From Cyathus striatus (Eukaryota > Basidiomycota > Agaricomycetes > Agaricales > Nidulariaceae): a DNA stretch of 64,000 nt. Where the stretch lies: assembly GCA_025738555.1 (NCBI GenBank), contig JAOVFP010000023.1:186001-250000 (forward strand). Reading direction: 5' to 3'. Below are positions 34,401 to 47,100 of this stretch, piece after piece. The notes below the pieces were generated by a model. That model searched no databases, had not been told where the DNA came from, and worked only from the letters and a program-made list of their open reading frames with translations. Position 1 is the stretch's first letter, and each line of letters starts with the position of its first letter. Position numbers and translations under genes: made by a program.

Positions 34401-36515
34401 GGAATGTGATGAGTGAAATCGTCTGAATTGTTTTTCCGAGACCCTTTGCATCGTGTCATTAGTATGCAACGTAGTCACATCATGATAGATAATTAACGCA
34501 CCATCTCATCTGCCAAAATACCATTGAGCCTGTTATTGTACAAACTGACCATCCACTGGAGACCCTTGACTTGGTATTCCTTCAATGTACCACCAACAAG
34601 AATGTTAGGTTGTTTGGTGACCTTCTCTGAAATTCTGTGTGCCACAGCGTAGTAATCGACCTTCTGGTTGTCAGTATCATCGCGCATGACTTGGGCACCA
34701 AAGGTAGCCTCGGTGGTCGGGCCCTCTTCTTGATCGAAGGCAGTGTCCATTGGACCACCTTCGTTCTGCTGAGCAACGACAGCCTGGGCAAGGGAGTCAA
34801 GGTATGCATCGGTTTGCCTGAGCAAGTGCGTGATACGTGTATCCTTGGCCGTGTCAATCAGCTTCATGTACGCTTCTTCATCGTCAGCTTTGAGAGCCTT
34901 AAGACGTTCTTTCGCGAGTCTCTCGATACGCTTCTGCTCCTCCTTTTCAGTGTGCGCATGGAAGCTGAGCACAGAACGCCCAAGGCGGATAACACGATCC
35001 TGGGCAGCACGGTTAGCAGCGATAACCTCCCTGCCGTGTTGGCAGATGACACCAAGCTGTTCAATGTGCTTGTGCTTCGCGCGGCGCTCGCGGTCAGCGC
35101 GCTGTTTGCGCTCTAGTTGCTCCGTCATTCGTGCGTCGCGGATGGTGGGCTTGCGCACCCTGCGGAAGTCGGGACGGTTAAGGGGCAGCATCGATCCGTG
35201 GGTCAGACGCTCGGCAACTTGTGCTCGGAGTGCCCGTTGACGATCAAGAAGGCGGAGAGACTTGAGCTCGATTAGGGCGCGGATCTTACCGTGGGCCGTC
35301 GGGCTTGGGTGAGCGAGCGAGGCGAGGAGGGAGGATTGGGGTTTCAGTGTATCTAGAGGGGTAGTTAGAGCGGAAGAGTCGTTCTCCTTTTCCTCCTTGA
35401 GTTCGGCGTCTGTGCCTTCGAGAGGATTGTCAAAGGATCCGTCGCCGATGGTTGCCGGAAGAGACTCGAGCTCGCGGATGCGCTGCTGGATACGGGCTTC
35501 AATGTACCGGTCTCGCTCGTTGAGTATCTGATGGGCATCAAGGCCTGCAGGCATAATGGTGGGTATGACAAGGCGCTGGAGGCGGGTGGCAAAGAGGGCG
35601 GGATCCATGTCAGCTGGACGCTTGAGGTGGGAGAAGGGGTGGCGATAGGCATTGTACGGGTATATACCTGAATTGACATTGTCCTCTAGGAATGGGCCTT
35701 TCGGGTAATCAGCTGGGTTTATGGCTGGAGAGGCGGAGGTGGTCGCTGTACTTGTAGATGCTGTGGGAGAGGGATCATGTTCCTCTGTTTTGACGGCATC
35801 GTCGACGGGAGCTGGCACGGTGGGAGCAGGGGTGAGAGACTCTGCTTTTGCAACCTTAACGGCAGCGTCGACGACTTTGGAGGGCACATCCTGAGGCTGG
35901 AGGAGCTGTTCAAGCTCTGGGATGGCATTGTTAGGGACGCGCATAGACTTTTGTATGTGGTCTGGGACGGGCATTCCGCGGGAGAGGAACTTGAATGCCT
36001 GTATTTGTGCTCTTAGGGCATTGATCTGATCTGGGGTGAAAGAGACTGGGGTCTGCGAGGTGCTCGGGAAGGATTGAGCGGGGGTGGGACCTGAGGATGG
36101 TATCAAGCCAGGATTGGGAGAGCCATTTGTATTGGGCTGTGTGTGACCATTTGCAACGGGCTGGCGGGGGAGGGCCTGCTGGAGATGGCTAGCCTGCTGG
36201 GCCTGATTCCGCTGCTGCACTGGGGGGAGAGTGAGGGCGGAGAGAGTAGGGGAGGATGGGGGACATACTGTGGGTGATAGCTTGTATGTATTTGGTGAGG
36301 CTCTCAAGCTCGCCCGGCTTCTGCTCGACGGGATTGCTGCGCAAAAAGTTTGCGCGCTATGGAGAAGACGAAAGTGAGGAGGAAGAAAAGGGAAAGAGGG
36401 GTGGAAGAAGACATACGGCGACCATTTGGTTGAGATCAGGCATTTGCTGTTGCCTGGGGAGGATCTGCTGGGGCATGGACTGAGGGATGCCATTGCCCAG
36501 GATGGGGGCAGACAT
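31448..36515 (-). CDS. SNF2: SNF2/STH1-type chromatin remodelling ATPase
   Basis: Catalytic subunit of a SWI/SNF or RSC complex. ATG at 36515 begins [19 protein letters not shown]. In order: a QLQ motif ([20 protein letters not shown], about 36020); an HSA region ([20 protein letters not shown] onward, about 35260-34960); then a SNF2 helicase with GLGKTIQT, whose codons are split from DEM by an intron at about 34440-34503. [24 protein letters not shown] and [19 protein letters not shown] follow. The C-lobe has [37 protein letters not shown] and [14 protein letters not shown] SnAC-like acidic segment, a basic AT-hook-like stretch ([14 protein letters not shown]) and a bromodomain ([20 protein letters not shown] to [12 protein letters not shown]) close the protein. 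About 1,430 residues. SNF2 versus STH1 cannot be decided by eye. It is divergent from KU80. Confidence 0.93.
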
Positions 36516-36782
36516 TGGGGGCAGCTGGACAGTGGACAGTGGACAGTGCTAGTGAACAGCAGACAGAGGACAGAGAACACTGAACAGGACAATCGAAGAC
36601 AGTCTGAGTCGCGTATGGATAGCTCAAGTCCCAGTCACTTCAAAGACACATCCTCCTCTCTTATGTAAGCACACGTCTCTGCACAACACACACAAACACA
36701 CACCACACCACTCACGTGCTTCATTCAAGACGCGTCCCAGTCATTAGCACTAACTATAGCCTCTTGACCTCCAACCTTCACC
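36516..36782. promoter_or_regulatory. Shared 267-bp promoter region of SNF2 and KU80
   Basis: The two start codons face away from each other 267 bp apart, so both promoters must lie here or overlap the neighbours. GTGGACA-like units repeat at about 36527-36548 in the SNF2 leader, and a CACACA-rich stretch lies at about 36677-36710. No clear TATA box. Confidence 0.6.
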
Positions 36783-39700
36783 ATGCCTGCAGAACGCGCC
36801 GGGGTACGTCCACTGCCTCCTCCTAACCATCCACCTCACACCCCCGCAGTACACCGTGACCATGTTTCTCGTCGACACCTCCCCCTCCATGGCCAACCTC
36901 CGCACCGTCCAGCTGCCCCCCGGTCCCGCAGCCGAGGACCGCACCATCGAAATCACCCATCTCGAGTGGGCCCTCCAGTTTGTCAAACTAAAGATACAAG
37001 AAATGGTCAGAACCACGCCTCCACTCCCTCCCCTGCATTCTCACCGCCCCACAGATATTCAATGGCCGCAAGACCGACCAGTGTGGCGTCATACTCTTTG
37101 GCTCACAGGGTAAGAAACACATACGGACCTACACCCGTTTCATTTAAACACCCACCAACACTAGAAACCAACAATATCGTGTCTGACAAGAACGGTGGAT
37201 ACTACAATGTTTCCGAATATATCCCCATAGCACAACCCAGCTCTCACACCCTCGCAAAACTCGACCTTCTCCACCCTTCCGATGTAACTGGTGATCGTGC
37301 GTGCTCACATCTACTCCCTGTTCCTCTTTCATACCAATTTTACCAGCCATTGATGCCCTCATCGTTGCCGTTGAGACTCAGGCCCAGTACCTTGCCTCCA
37401 AGAAGACTTGGACACGCAAGATTGTCATCATCACCGATGCCGAGAATCCCATCGAAGTCGAAGACTGGGAGGCAACCGTCCGAAAGATGGATGCCTTTGA
37501 CATTAATCTTACTATCGTGTTGGTCTCATCCTTTACTGGCCATGCTTCGTTCTGACGTACCATAGCGGTGTAGACTTTGACGACCAGGAACTCCCCTTCG
37601 AGGAACCCAATAAATCTTCAATCAAGGTCAGCTCGCTCTTGCCCAATTAACATCAACTAATAACTATCGCAAAGGCTGTCAATGAGAAATTTTATCACGT
37701 CCTAACCGACGCCATGAAATTCGGCATCGTAGGAAACCTCGAATTCGCACTTTTAGAGACAAACCGTCCCGATGTTAAGCAAGTGCGCTCCACCCTTATG
37801 GGCACCGTACTTCGCCTCGGCGATGTTGACACTCGTGCCGATACAGCTGTCGAAATCAACATCAAGACCAGCAAGTGCACTGCCCTTGCTCGTCCCAAGA
37901 GCTGGAAGAAATTCGGCTTGCGCGAGAAAAAGAAAAAGAAGACGAGATGGATGTGGACAAGGAAGAGGAGAAGGAGAAGGAGAAATACCAATTGTATGCT
38001 ACGCTGAAGATGCGTACAGAGTACTATGTCGACCGAGAGGAGGAGGATGGGGACCTGAAGATGGACGAAGGGGAGGATGACGGGACGCTCCTGCTAGGTG
38101 CGGATCAGGAGGAAGAACTGGACGAAGACGCGGTCAAGAAGAAGATTGCGGATAAGGAGAGAGCGAAGAGGGAAAAGATGCTGCAGGTGGAGAAGGAGGA
38201 TTTGGTGAGGGGCTTCAAGTACGGGACTACGTATGTTCCTTGTCCAGATGGACAATTCCCGAGGTTATCAACGAGAAAGGGAATTGATATCTGTGGATTC
38301 TTTTCTGCGAAGCATGCGAGTTTTTCTTTTATCAGTCGAATGTGTCAACTAATTCTTTGACCAGTTCCGTCGAGAGTTAATGATGGACGAAGTCCAGTAC
38401 GTTTGGGCTGATCCAAACAGTCCTGAACAAGAGGTGGCACTCTCATCTATCGTTCAAGCTATGTACGAGAAGAACGTAATGGCCATTGCGCGTTGGGTAT
38501 CTAAAGATGGTATGGACCCAAAGATGGGTGTTCTCTTACCTATGCCATTCGATGAGGTCGACTGCCTCCTTTGGGCGCGGGTATGATTCCGTTATTTTAC
38601 TCTCGAGCAACCACGGAGACTAATAGTAATTGACATCTAGATGCCGTTCGCAGATGACTTGCGGAAGTATTCATTCGCGTCGTTGAGTAGCCTTGTCTCA
38701 AAGAAAGGCGAAGTAATTACGGAACACCCATATTTACCCACAGAGAAACAGCAAGAGGCAATGGACAATTTTGTGGATGCCATGGACCTCATGGAAGCCG
38801 GAGACAAGGACGACGAAGGGTAAGTATTCAGCCTCTTCCATTCATTTTAGGTACGATGTTGATAAGTGTCTGCGCTGCAGCAATCGTATGCCGTGGTTCG
38901 ACACGCGTCTATCTTTCAACCCTGCGATCCACCGTGTGAAGCAAGCAATGTTCCACGCCGCAGTCGTACAAGATATCCAGTCGAACCCTCTGCCACCCCC
39001 TCATCCTGAGCTACTAAAATATTTCAACCCACCGAAGCGTGTTCTGAAACGTGCCCATGATACTGTGGAGGAATGTAAAACTGTGTTCAAAGTCAAACAA
39101 GGTTGGTGCCTGCGCCCTCCCGCGCGTAGAGATCTATAAATCTGATTTGTTTCTTCTTTGATCACAGTTCCTAAAAAGGTGGCAAGGGCACGCAAGGATG
39201 CACATCAGCATGCGGCAGCAGAGGACGAGACTGTACTCCTACTTGATCGGAAACAGAGCGGCCGTGGGGAAATATTCCAATCCCAAACTCAGATTACGCA
39301 GACATCGCCTATTGCCTCTGAAAAGGCAAAGGGAAAAGCCAAAGCTGTAAATGACCCGAATGATAGCGATACCGAGGATGATGATGATGATGACGAAATG
39401 ATATTGGATAAGAAGCCAGCCTTGTCATCTCCGGTGGAACACGGTAGGAAGGGACCCCCATTACCCACACCTGCGCGATCTGTCTCTCCTGGGATCGATC
39501 CTGGTCGCGCACCTGGAAGAATAATTGGGTCAACCTATCCTTTGAAGGACTTCCAGAAGAATATCGCCCAGGGCGATGTTGTTTCCAAAGCAGTGGAAGA
39601 TCTTGGCGAGGTGATCAAGGAAGTCATAATGCGTCCTTTTGCATCTCGGAGAAGTGAAGAAATATTGGAATGCATGAAAGTTCTAAGGGACACATGTTTG

Positions 39701-40029
39701 AAGGTGTGTTTGTCTTTTTCCTTGACTTCGTGGGTCACTCTGGACTTATATTAAATTCATTTATTTCCAGGAGGATGAGATCGATGCATGGAATGGGTTC
39801 ATTGAGGACCTGAAGGGCAAGTGTTTGGCAAAGCCTGGGAATCCCGCTTTTTGGTCGCAGGTGAAGAAGGAAGGCCGGGTACTTGGCCTTATCACACAGG
39901 AGGAGGCAGAAGAAATTGGGGGTGTTTCAACAGTCTCTGGAAGGAAGGCGGATTTGGTATGTCATTTCATATCCTAGCTTCGATCGTGTTAGGTATGCTT
40001 ATCCATGCCTGTCACAGTTTATGTCTTGA
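36783..40029 (+). CDS. KU80: Ku80 DNA end-binding protein, with apparent frameshift
   Basis: Subunit of the Ku70/Ku80 heterodimer that starts non-homologous end joining and protects telomeres. ATG 36783 (MPAERAG) is spliced to YTVTMFLVDTSPSMANLR, the vWA domain. The core includes IKTSKCTALARPKSWKKFGL and ATLKMRTEYYVD, then VRGFKYGTTYVPCPDGQF and MPFDEVDCLLWARMPFADDL. The C-terminal part has PPKRVLKRAHDTVEE and a helical IIGSTYPLKDFQKNIAQGDV region. Between KKFGLRE and EKEDEMDVDKEE (about 37925-37950, an A-rich GAGAAAAAGAAAAAGAAG tract) the reading frame changes by one base, and no plausible intron explains it. The end is DLFMS at 40029 if the 61-bp candidate intron 39957-40017 is removed, or 39977 if it is read through. 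Confidence 0.88.
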
Positions 40030-40166
40030 ATTCGTTTACTATCTATGTATTCTTATCTCCTTTATATTTCTAGATCATATCATTGGCTTTGATTTACACC
40101 GTGCTACGATCGATTTTTTTTTCACTGGTATATGTCGCATATAAGCAGGTTATATTATACACTCGC

Positions 40167-42232
40167 TTAACTTTTACCCCACCAACCACCGAGTAAACTA
40201 CCGAGACCACTGCGGGCTGGCGCTTGAGGTTCTGGAGTCGCAGGCCTGACTTCTTCTACCTTTGATTTTGATAATGTCTTCTTCTCAGGGACAGGTTCTT
40301 GTCTACTGACTGCAGCTGGAGTGGATGTTGGTTGTTTGCCTGCCCTCTCTAGTAGCCTATCCATGTTAAGTTCAACGTAGTTCAATGCAATGTTGAAGAA
40401 GAGAGGCTTCTTGTATGTCCTAGGGTCTGCAGTATTAGATCCACCATTATAGGCAAACCAGTCACGTTTGTACTGCGATGCATCTGCTGCCAAATCCTTC
40501 TCCAGGTCCTTTATCAGGGTGTTATCGAGCGGGAAGAAGCAAGACTCGCTATCTGAGATCGGGTCTGTATCCAATATAGCTAATGTTGATGTGGTTTCAC
40601 GAATAAGAATTCCAGCATGTTGGAGGATTGTTAACGTTTCCGCAAACTTCTTGAGAGGTGCGTAGCAGCGTGCTAGATAGAGACTTCTGCGGGCTTTAGT
40701 GTATGAAATTCTCACCTCTACTGCAGAGGCGAGGTCGGGGCTGTCGTCGACGATACTAAGCGTTCGCATTTGCGTTAAGCTCTGCAGAACGGTATCCAGA
40801 AGCTTGACAACAGCAGGATACAGTCTGCTATCGATAGCGTCCGCCTTTGATGCAACTGACTGGTTTCCGGCACTCCTTCCGTCTTTTGGTCCTTGTTCGT
40901 CTACAAGTAACGCAGAAACGAGAAGTAGATCTCGTTGAATTCTGCGAGATAAAAGCTGGTAAACGATGTAGGCATGAACAAAGGATATATCGCGACCACT
41001 AGAAGTGGAGGCACTTCCTTTGCTCAACTGTAAGGAATGATTTAAAAAGGTTGTAAAATACCTTCAGTTTAATTACACACCTGCTGAGCCTCAACAAGTT
41101 TTCGAGCAACCTCTTCAGCATCACTTAGTGAAGATAGAACTGCATCATAAGCTGCGACGCTTTTCTTGGAGTTCCTTGCTTTCTTATCGATACCAGTTTG
41201 TTGCCCACTGAGTTTCGCCTCCGCTTCCTGCACCTTGAGGAGCACATCCACCAGCTCCGGATTTCGAATGGGAACTAGTTGACCTTCCCAGTTCAGCTCC
41301 TCGAGCTTTTTTCTGCTCTCACCCTTCGCAGACACTTGCACCTCGGACTGCATCTTTTCAGTAAGAGTATCACACCCCTCGATTATATCATTCCGGTTTT
41401 TAGGAGCGAGCTCATGTACAATGGCATCCACATCGTAGGATTTAGATCGGCCAAGCTCATGAGCACAGTAGCGGATTTCTGGACCAATTTCATCGGCAAA
41501 CAAAATAGCCAGAGCTTGATCACGACTCGTATTTGCAGCTGCAGCTAGTTGGTCTAAAAGATCGCGGGCGACGCAAAGTTGCATCAGAGCGTCTTCAAAA
41601 TCGTCTCGATAACGGAGGAAACGGCCGTTCAAAATAATCGTATATACAGTCGCCTCAAGAAGGTTTTCAGCAGAAAGCCTAGACGAAGCATACAGTGATT
41701 GACAGTGGGAAAGAAGCTGAGTAGACCAGTTGACTGCTCTGCGGAATCGACCAGTGGCACTGTGACGAAGGGTCCTGGCTTTGACTTCACTGTCTGACTG
41801 CAGAGCAAGATTAGATAATTCTTGAGAATACGCCCAGGCGCGTTCAGCCTCGAATAAGAGAAGCTGTAGGCTATTTCTAGTGAACAAAGTTGTAATATGA
41901 TAGAATAGGCATAGACGAACTGTCCCTCCCGAAGCATGTCCGTGGTAAGTGGGGGTAATTTCTTGAAGTCTTTGCCCTTCCCGTGAGTCATCTTTAAGCT
42001 AGACCTCAAGCGATGGGTACGATTGGCACAGTGCTTCCTGATTTTCATTGAGCAGGATTTCATCCACGTATCGTTGTAGCCTTACCTGTAACGGCCATAA
42101 TCGTTGTATCGAATTCCATACGCGTTGCGCTGTTCGTTAGCTAGGTGAAGAGCTGCAATGTCGTCAGCACCACTATTAACCTCGCATCAAGTTATCTTCA
42201 CCTTTAAAAATGGCGTTTGGCACCTGTGACAT
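40167..42232 (-). CDS. SRP68: Signal recognition particle subunit SRP68
   Basis: RNA-binding SRP subunit that pairs with SRP72 in the S-domain of the cytosolic SRP, which targets nascent secretory proteins to the ER. ATG at 42232 gives MSQVPNAIFK, spliced to ALHLANEQRNAYGIRYNDYG and then KHCANRTHRLRSSLKMTHGK. These match the SRP68 N-terminus (short YGxRxxDYxRYR segment, then a Cys/Arg-rich helix). Further motifs are LLFEAERAWAYSQEL, LLEATVYTIILNGRFLRYRD and EIGPEIRYCAHELGR. The C-terminus is FFNIALNYVELNMDRLLERA followed by a basic tail and GLGSLLGGWWGKS. Introns are short; a 48-bp one separates the first two conserved segments. About 620 residues, normal for the family. Confidence 0.92.
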
Positions 42233-42447
42233 GTCGAGAAAGCAGTAAGTAGTAAGAGGTACTGAGTGATTATGCAGGGTGTAAGTATGGGAGCAATACG
42301 TGCGGTGACCGGTCTGACGCGCGCTTGATTGATCTGATTCGTATCTCGTATCCCCGACGCCAACTATTCCATTTATCTAAGTACTACTTGACCACGTAAC
42401 CCCCTCATCACTTTTTTTGCTTATCTCACTCTTCAAGCTTCAGTGTC
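42233..42447. promoter_or_regulatory. Shared 215-bp promoter region of SRP68 and GET3
   Basis: Head-to-head start codons 215 bp apart. No distinct TATA box on either strand. Confidence 0.6.
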
Positions 42448-43847
42448 ATGGCAGATGAGCTAGAGCCCACCCTTCAAAATGTTCTTGACCAGAAGACCCT
42501 GAAATGGATATTTTGTGGTACGTACATCCGTTGAGTAACATCGAGCTGTATATTGAGCTAGTGATTAGGTGGTAAGGGTGGTGTAGGCAAGTCTGGTATT
42601 GTTAGCGCTCCATATACTGTCTAATACATAATGGATAGGAAAGACCACTACTTCATGCTCATTGGCTATTCAGCTTGCAAAAGTCCGCGAGTCTGTCCTC
42701 CTGATTGTATGTTTCGTCTTAGTTATGAAATTTTAACATAGTCTAACCGTAGGAACGGGATGGTAGTCGACAGATCCTGCACACAATCTCTCTGATGCTT
42801 TCAGTCAAAAGTTCTCGAAAGACGCCACAAAAGTTAACGGATTTGATAACCTCTTTGCAATGGAAATCGACCCAACAAGCTCAATCCAGGAGATGATTGA
42901 ACAATGTATGCTTATCTGTATCGTGTTCAATGCCTCCGTATCTCATGCCATTTTATTCAGCTGATTCGAATGGAATGATGGGTTCCATGATGCAGGATTT
43001 GGCCTTTGCTATTCCTGGTGTCGATGAAGCTATGAGTTTTGCTGAAATCATGAAGTAATAGTCCCTTGTTTCAGCTATTTGACCTGACTTGACTATATAT
43101 GCAGACATGTCAAGTCGATGGAATTCTCTGTCATTGTCTTTGATACCGCACCGACAGGCCACACTCTCCGTTTCTTGTCCTTCCCAACTGTACTGGAGAA
43201 AGCTCTCGGAAAGCTAAGTTCTCTAGGTTCGAAGTTTGGTCCAATGATTAGTCAGGTACGTCGAGGAAGGTATATCCATATGATTCAACCCCCCAGTAAG
43301 ACTTTTGAAGATGTCTAGCATGATGGGTGGAGATGCTGGTTCCCAGGAAGACATGTTCGGCAAACTTGAGTCCATGAGAGCCGTCATCACCGAAGTGAAT
43401 ACACAATTCAAAGACCCTGTAAGTAGCGTCAGCACAAGTACGCCATTAGTTTCTAATTCATTTTCTTAGGAGAAAACCACTTTCGTTTGTGTCTGCATTT
43501 CGGAGTTCCTTTCATTGTACGAGACAGAACGACTTGTGCAAGAGCTCACAGCATATGAAATTGATACCCATAATATTGTTGTAAATCAGCTTCTGTTTCC
43601 CAAGAAATGTGAGTCTATTATATTATTCGATGATGTATGTACCTGAAATTTTGTAGCGTCTAACTGCGACCAGTGCCTTGTGAGACATAAGATGCAGCAG
43701 AAGTACCTAGCTGAAGCTCATGAACTTTATGATGAATTCTTCCACATTGTACAACTTCCCTTGCTAACGGAGGAGGTCAGGGGACCCGAGAAGTTGAAGG
43801 AGTTCAGCAAAATGCTTGTCCAACCCTATGTTCCTCCACAAGATTAA
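42448..43847 (+). CDS. GET3: Get3/TRC40 tail-anchored protein targeting ATPase
   Basis: Cytosolic ATPase that delivers tail-anchored proteins to the Get1/Get2 receptor at the [22 protein letters not shown] leads to the deviant Walker [15 protein letters not shown], assembled from three exons. The A-loop/switch I segment [16 protein letters not shown] follows, then [16 protein letters not shown] (switch II) and a Met-rich client-binding helix ([20 protein letters not shown]). The zinc-binding CxxC ([17 protein letters not shown]) is present, and the end is [12 protein letters not shown]. The second intron (42587-42638) needs a GC donor (GCAAGT) to keep the P-loop in frame. About 330 residues, as expected. 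Confidence 0.95.
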
Positions 43848-44103
43848 CTGGCTGTTTATTTTGTAGTTGTAGTTTCTTGTCTCTGGAATATGATGGTATA
43901 AAAACAGAAGTTAGAAACGCTTTTTGACGCCTCGGATCCATTGAGATTTTTATTTCGTCCTAGAAAGAGCGATAGAAATTACTGTTAATATATGCTAATT
44001 ATGAGTAAGAGTGTAGCAATTACAACTGATGCATACAATAATATACATTATAAATTACAGCAAATCACGAAAAGAAATATGGCTTCCAACAAAAAAAAAT
44101 ACG
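43848..44103. other. GET3-MIP1 convergent spacer
   Basis: AT-rich 256-bp 3' region shared by convergent genes. Nothing else seen. Confidence 0.6.
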
Positions 44104-47100
44104 TTACATTTCTTGAAGAAGCCGTTCCATGGTCTCTGACCAGTCAAATCCTTCTCCGTTACCAAGAGGAACATTATTTTGGCGCCGCTTTTTAGGCCTT
44201 AAATTCGTAAAAGTTATCCCATGGAACTGTTTTGCCAGCCCTTTCACTTCACCAAAGTCGTTAGTAGCTTGTGCCCGCAGAAATTCAGCACTGTTCGCCC
44301 GGTGATTCAGACAATTGGGTTCCATGTATCCATCCAAAGTACCCAGCAGAGAAGCATCTTCGCCTACGCTCATAGGTTTACCGTCACGCCAGAGTGATCC
44401 GCCGTTCGTATTCGATAGAACACCAGCAATGTCCAGACTTTCCCCTGGAGGAATAGGGTTGGGCTGCGAAGGCGTCACACAAGGCATATCCACTTCTTTG
44501 CGAAGAACTTTATCGACATCTATAGCGGAGAAGAATGCTACACCTTGAGGCAAGTCGTCCATGCCCAGTTTGTATGCAAACATACAGCGAGTCCAAAGAT
44601 TGGCGATCTGGAGGGCTAACGCAGCGCGATATCGATCCTCCTCTTTAACGAGATAACGCAGTTCGTCATGTACCGAGATGAGATAACGTGCATGAATGTT
44701 GTACTTTTCGATAAGATGACTCATGGAAACTATGAGTAAATGCAAGTAGTCCACTCCAGATGACTGCACGACCCAATTAATGCGTGAGGGCATATAATCC
44801 GAACCAAATTCAGCGGGAAGATATTCCTTTGATAAGGCATACGTTACACCACAGCCAAGTGCGGGTGTCTGCGGCTTATCAGACAGTGCAATCTCTTCCA
44901 ACTTGTTGAAGACAAAACTTTCCGTGCCTCCAAACCAGAACTTTCGTCCAAACATATCTTGTCGATGTGTATTTTTACCTTTGGTGGATGCGTATAGGTT
45001 TTCAGCCAGCTTCTGTGCTTTCTCTGGAAGCATTCCTGCACTCGACTGCAGCAGAAGAAGCATGGCGTGTCGCATGCCAGCACCATAGATCCGAGAGTAG
45101 TTAAAGACCTTTGCTTGATCACGAGAAATTCCGAGAATACTGGCTGTCTTGGAATGAAGGTCGGTCCCGGCTGCCTTGGTACCCTCGAGTGTCATCCATC
45201 CAATAGCTGTTGCGCCGTGAAGTCCAAACTGCGCGTCACCCATGCAACTAGAAATCCATAGCTCCTCTGAGTCTACATCGGCGCCAACTATCGCATACCC
45301 TGGTGGGGCACGCACCATGGCCTTCAACTCCGAGCCAACTCGATTTTTCTTCGCATTGCTAGCCGTTAACCATGTCTTTTCGATCGCTCGGCGGGTCACA
45401 GTACCCATAGTGATTACCTGGGGAAGAATAATGCCCCACTTTTCTTGTGATTGATCTTCCGTGGATGGTATTTTGAATCCGAGATCGTTCTCGTTCTGCC
45501 AAACAACCATCTGATTTAAAATGCGATCGCGAGCACTGATCCAATAGCTACACTGAGTATTCATATCCAATGCTTCTTTGGCTTCGTCCCCCGGGCTTTT
45601 GAGTGTCCCGTCTTGGGCATATTTCATAAATGTTTTTGCCAGCGGGCTGCCGACGTTTGCTTCTTCTCCATCTTTATGCGGAAGTTTATAAAATCTATAT
45701 CCTCCATGAAGAACTGCATCTGCTAGAGCCTTGTCAGCAGTATCATAGAAGCTGAGGGGTGTTGCTCGAGTTTTGTAATGTGCTTCTGCAGGCACGCGAT
45801 ATGACCATCCATGCTCTCGAGAATGAAAAAGAGGCCATTCTTGCCAAGACAGACGGAGAAGAAGAGGAGCAATACGATTTCTAACAGTTATTTCAAGAGT
45901 TCCAGGCGGGTACCCTTTCTTCGGCTTAGTAGCGTCCCAGTACCATTTGGGCCACATTACAGGTGGTGGTTTTGGGGCCTTAGGTTTGTTAACCTTCCTC
46001 TTAATTTGACCTTCATGGCCCTTCCCAGAACTACCTTCTACCTCTTTTTTAGCTGGCTTCCACTTCAGCTGCTTAAGCCACGGATCCTCAACGATTGCAC
46101 GTTCGTCCGCGTTGCGTAGCGTGGCCTCAGCAAGCTCAGATATGCGTACTGCTACCACTGAAGATTTATCACCACGTGATACATCGAAGGCAAGCTGGTA
46201 GTCGCTCGACGTCATGTCTCCGCTTTGCAGTAACCGGAATGCATGCTTTCTGGACAAGACGGAACTGGTTTTCAGCTCCTTCGCTGTTTCCATGCGACAA
46301 GGTGTGCCATCCTTGATGATGTGCCAGCTCTCCTGATAAGAAAATTGCAAAGGGCAGCCTTTGTAGGAAAGTCTGAGGAGCAATGGTAGAATACGTTCCA
46401 GTGATCTGTTGTTAAGAGGATTTGACCTTATTTCCGAGTACCACTGGGGAATTGAGGAATTGGACTTAGGCGCTAGGGTAACATCATGATCTTCGGGACA
46501 AGGTGGAGTTAAGTGCTCCAATGCCTCGTCTGTGAGCTGAAATAAATCAAGATGAATATAATTATTAAATTAGACAAGAAAAATCGAACCTCTGGAAGGA
46601 TGATTCCGCGAGATTTTCCAGCTATCTTTGGAGTCCAGTCTAATTGACTCAACCACGGGTCGTCCTTCCATTTATCATCTGCTTCGGAAGGATCCATCAG
46701 AGATTTTGCATCTTCAGCCAGTTTCTTGAGTTTCGTTTGTACACTATCTTGCATGTCCTGATATACCTTTTCAGCGCGTCGAATATACGCTTCCCATTCT
46801 TGATTGACCGTAAGAAAACTTGACCCCATCGTTAATATACCCGCAAAAGATACTGGATGCGGGCATGCTTGGAGAAATGCAGGAAGGGCAACTGAGTATA
46901 CACGATGTGTTACATATACATCATTTGCACAATAGTCGAGATAGTCCGTGATGTCCGCAAGGATTTCAGTTCGCCCGAGGTCCATAAAATCAGAACGAAT
47001 TTGCTTGTCCATATGTATACCACAATGTAGTTTGGCGACATCTGCCAGTGAATTAGCAGAAGTAATGTCCTCCCATCGCTTCGATACCAGTGTCGGATCA

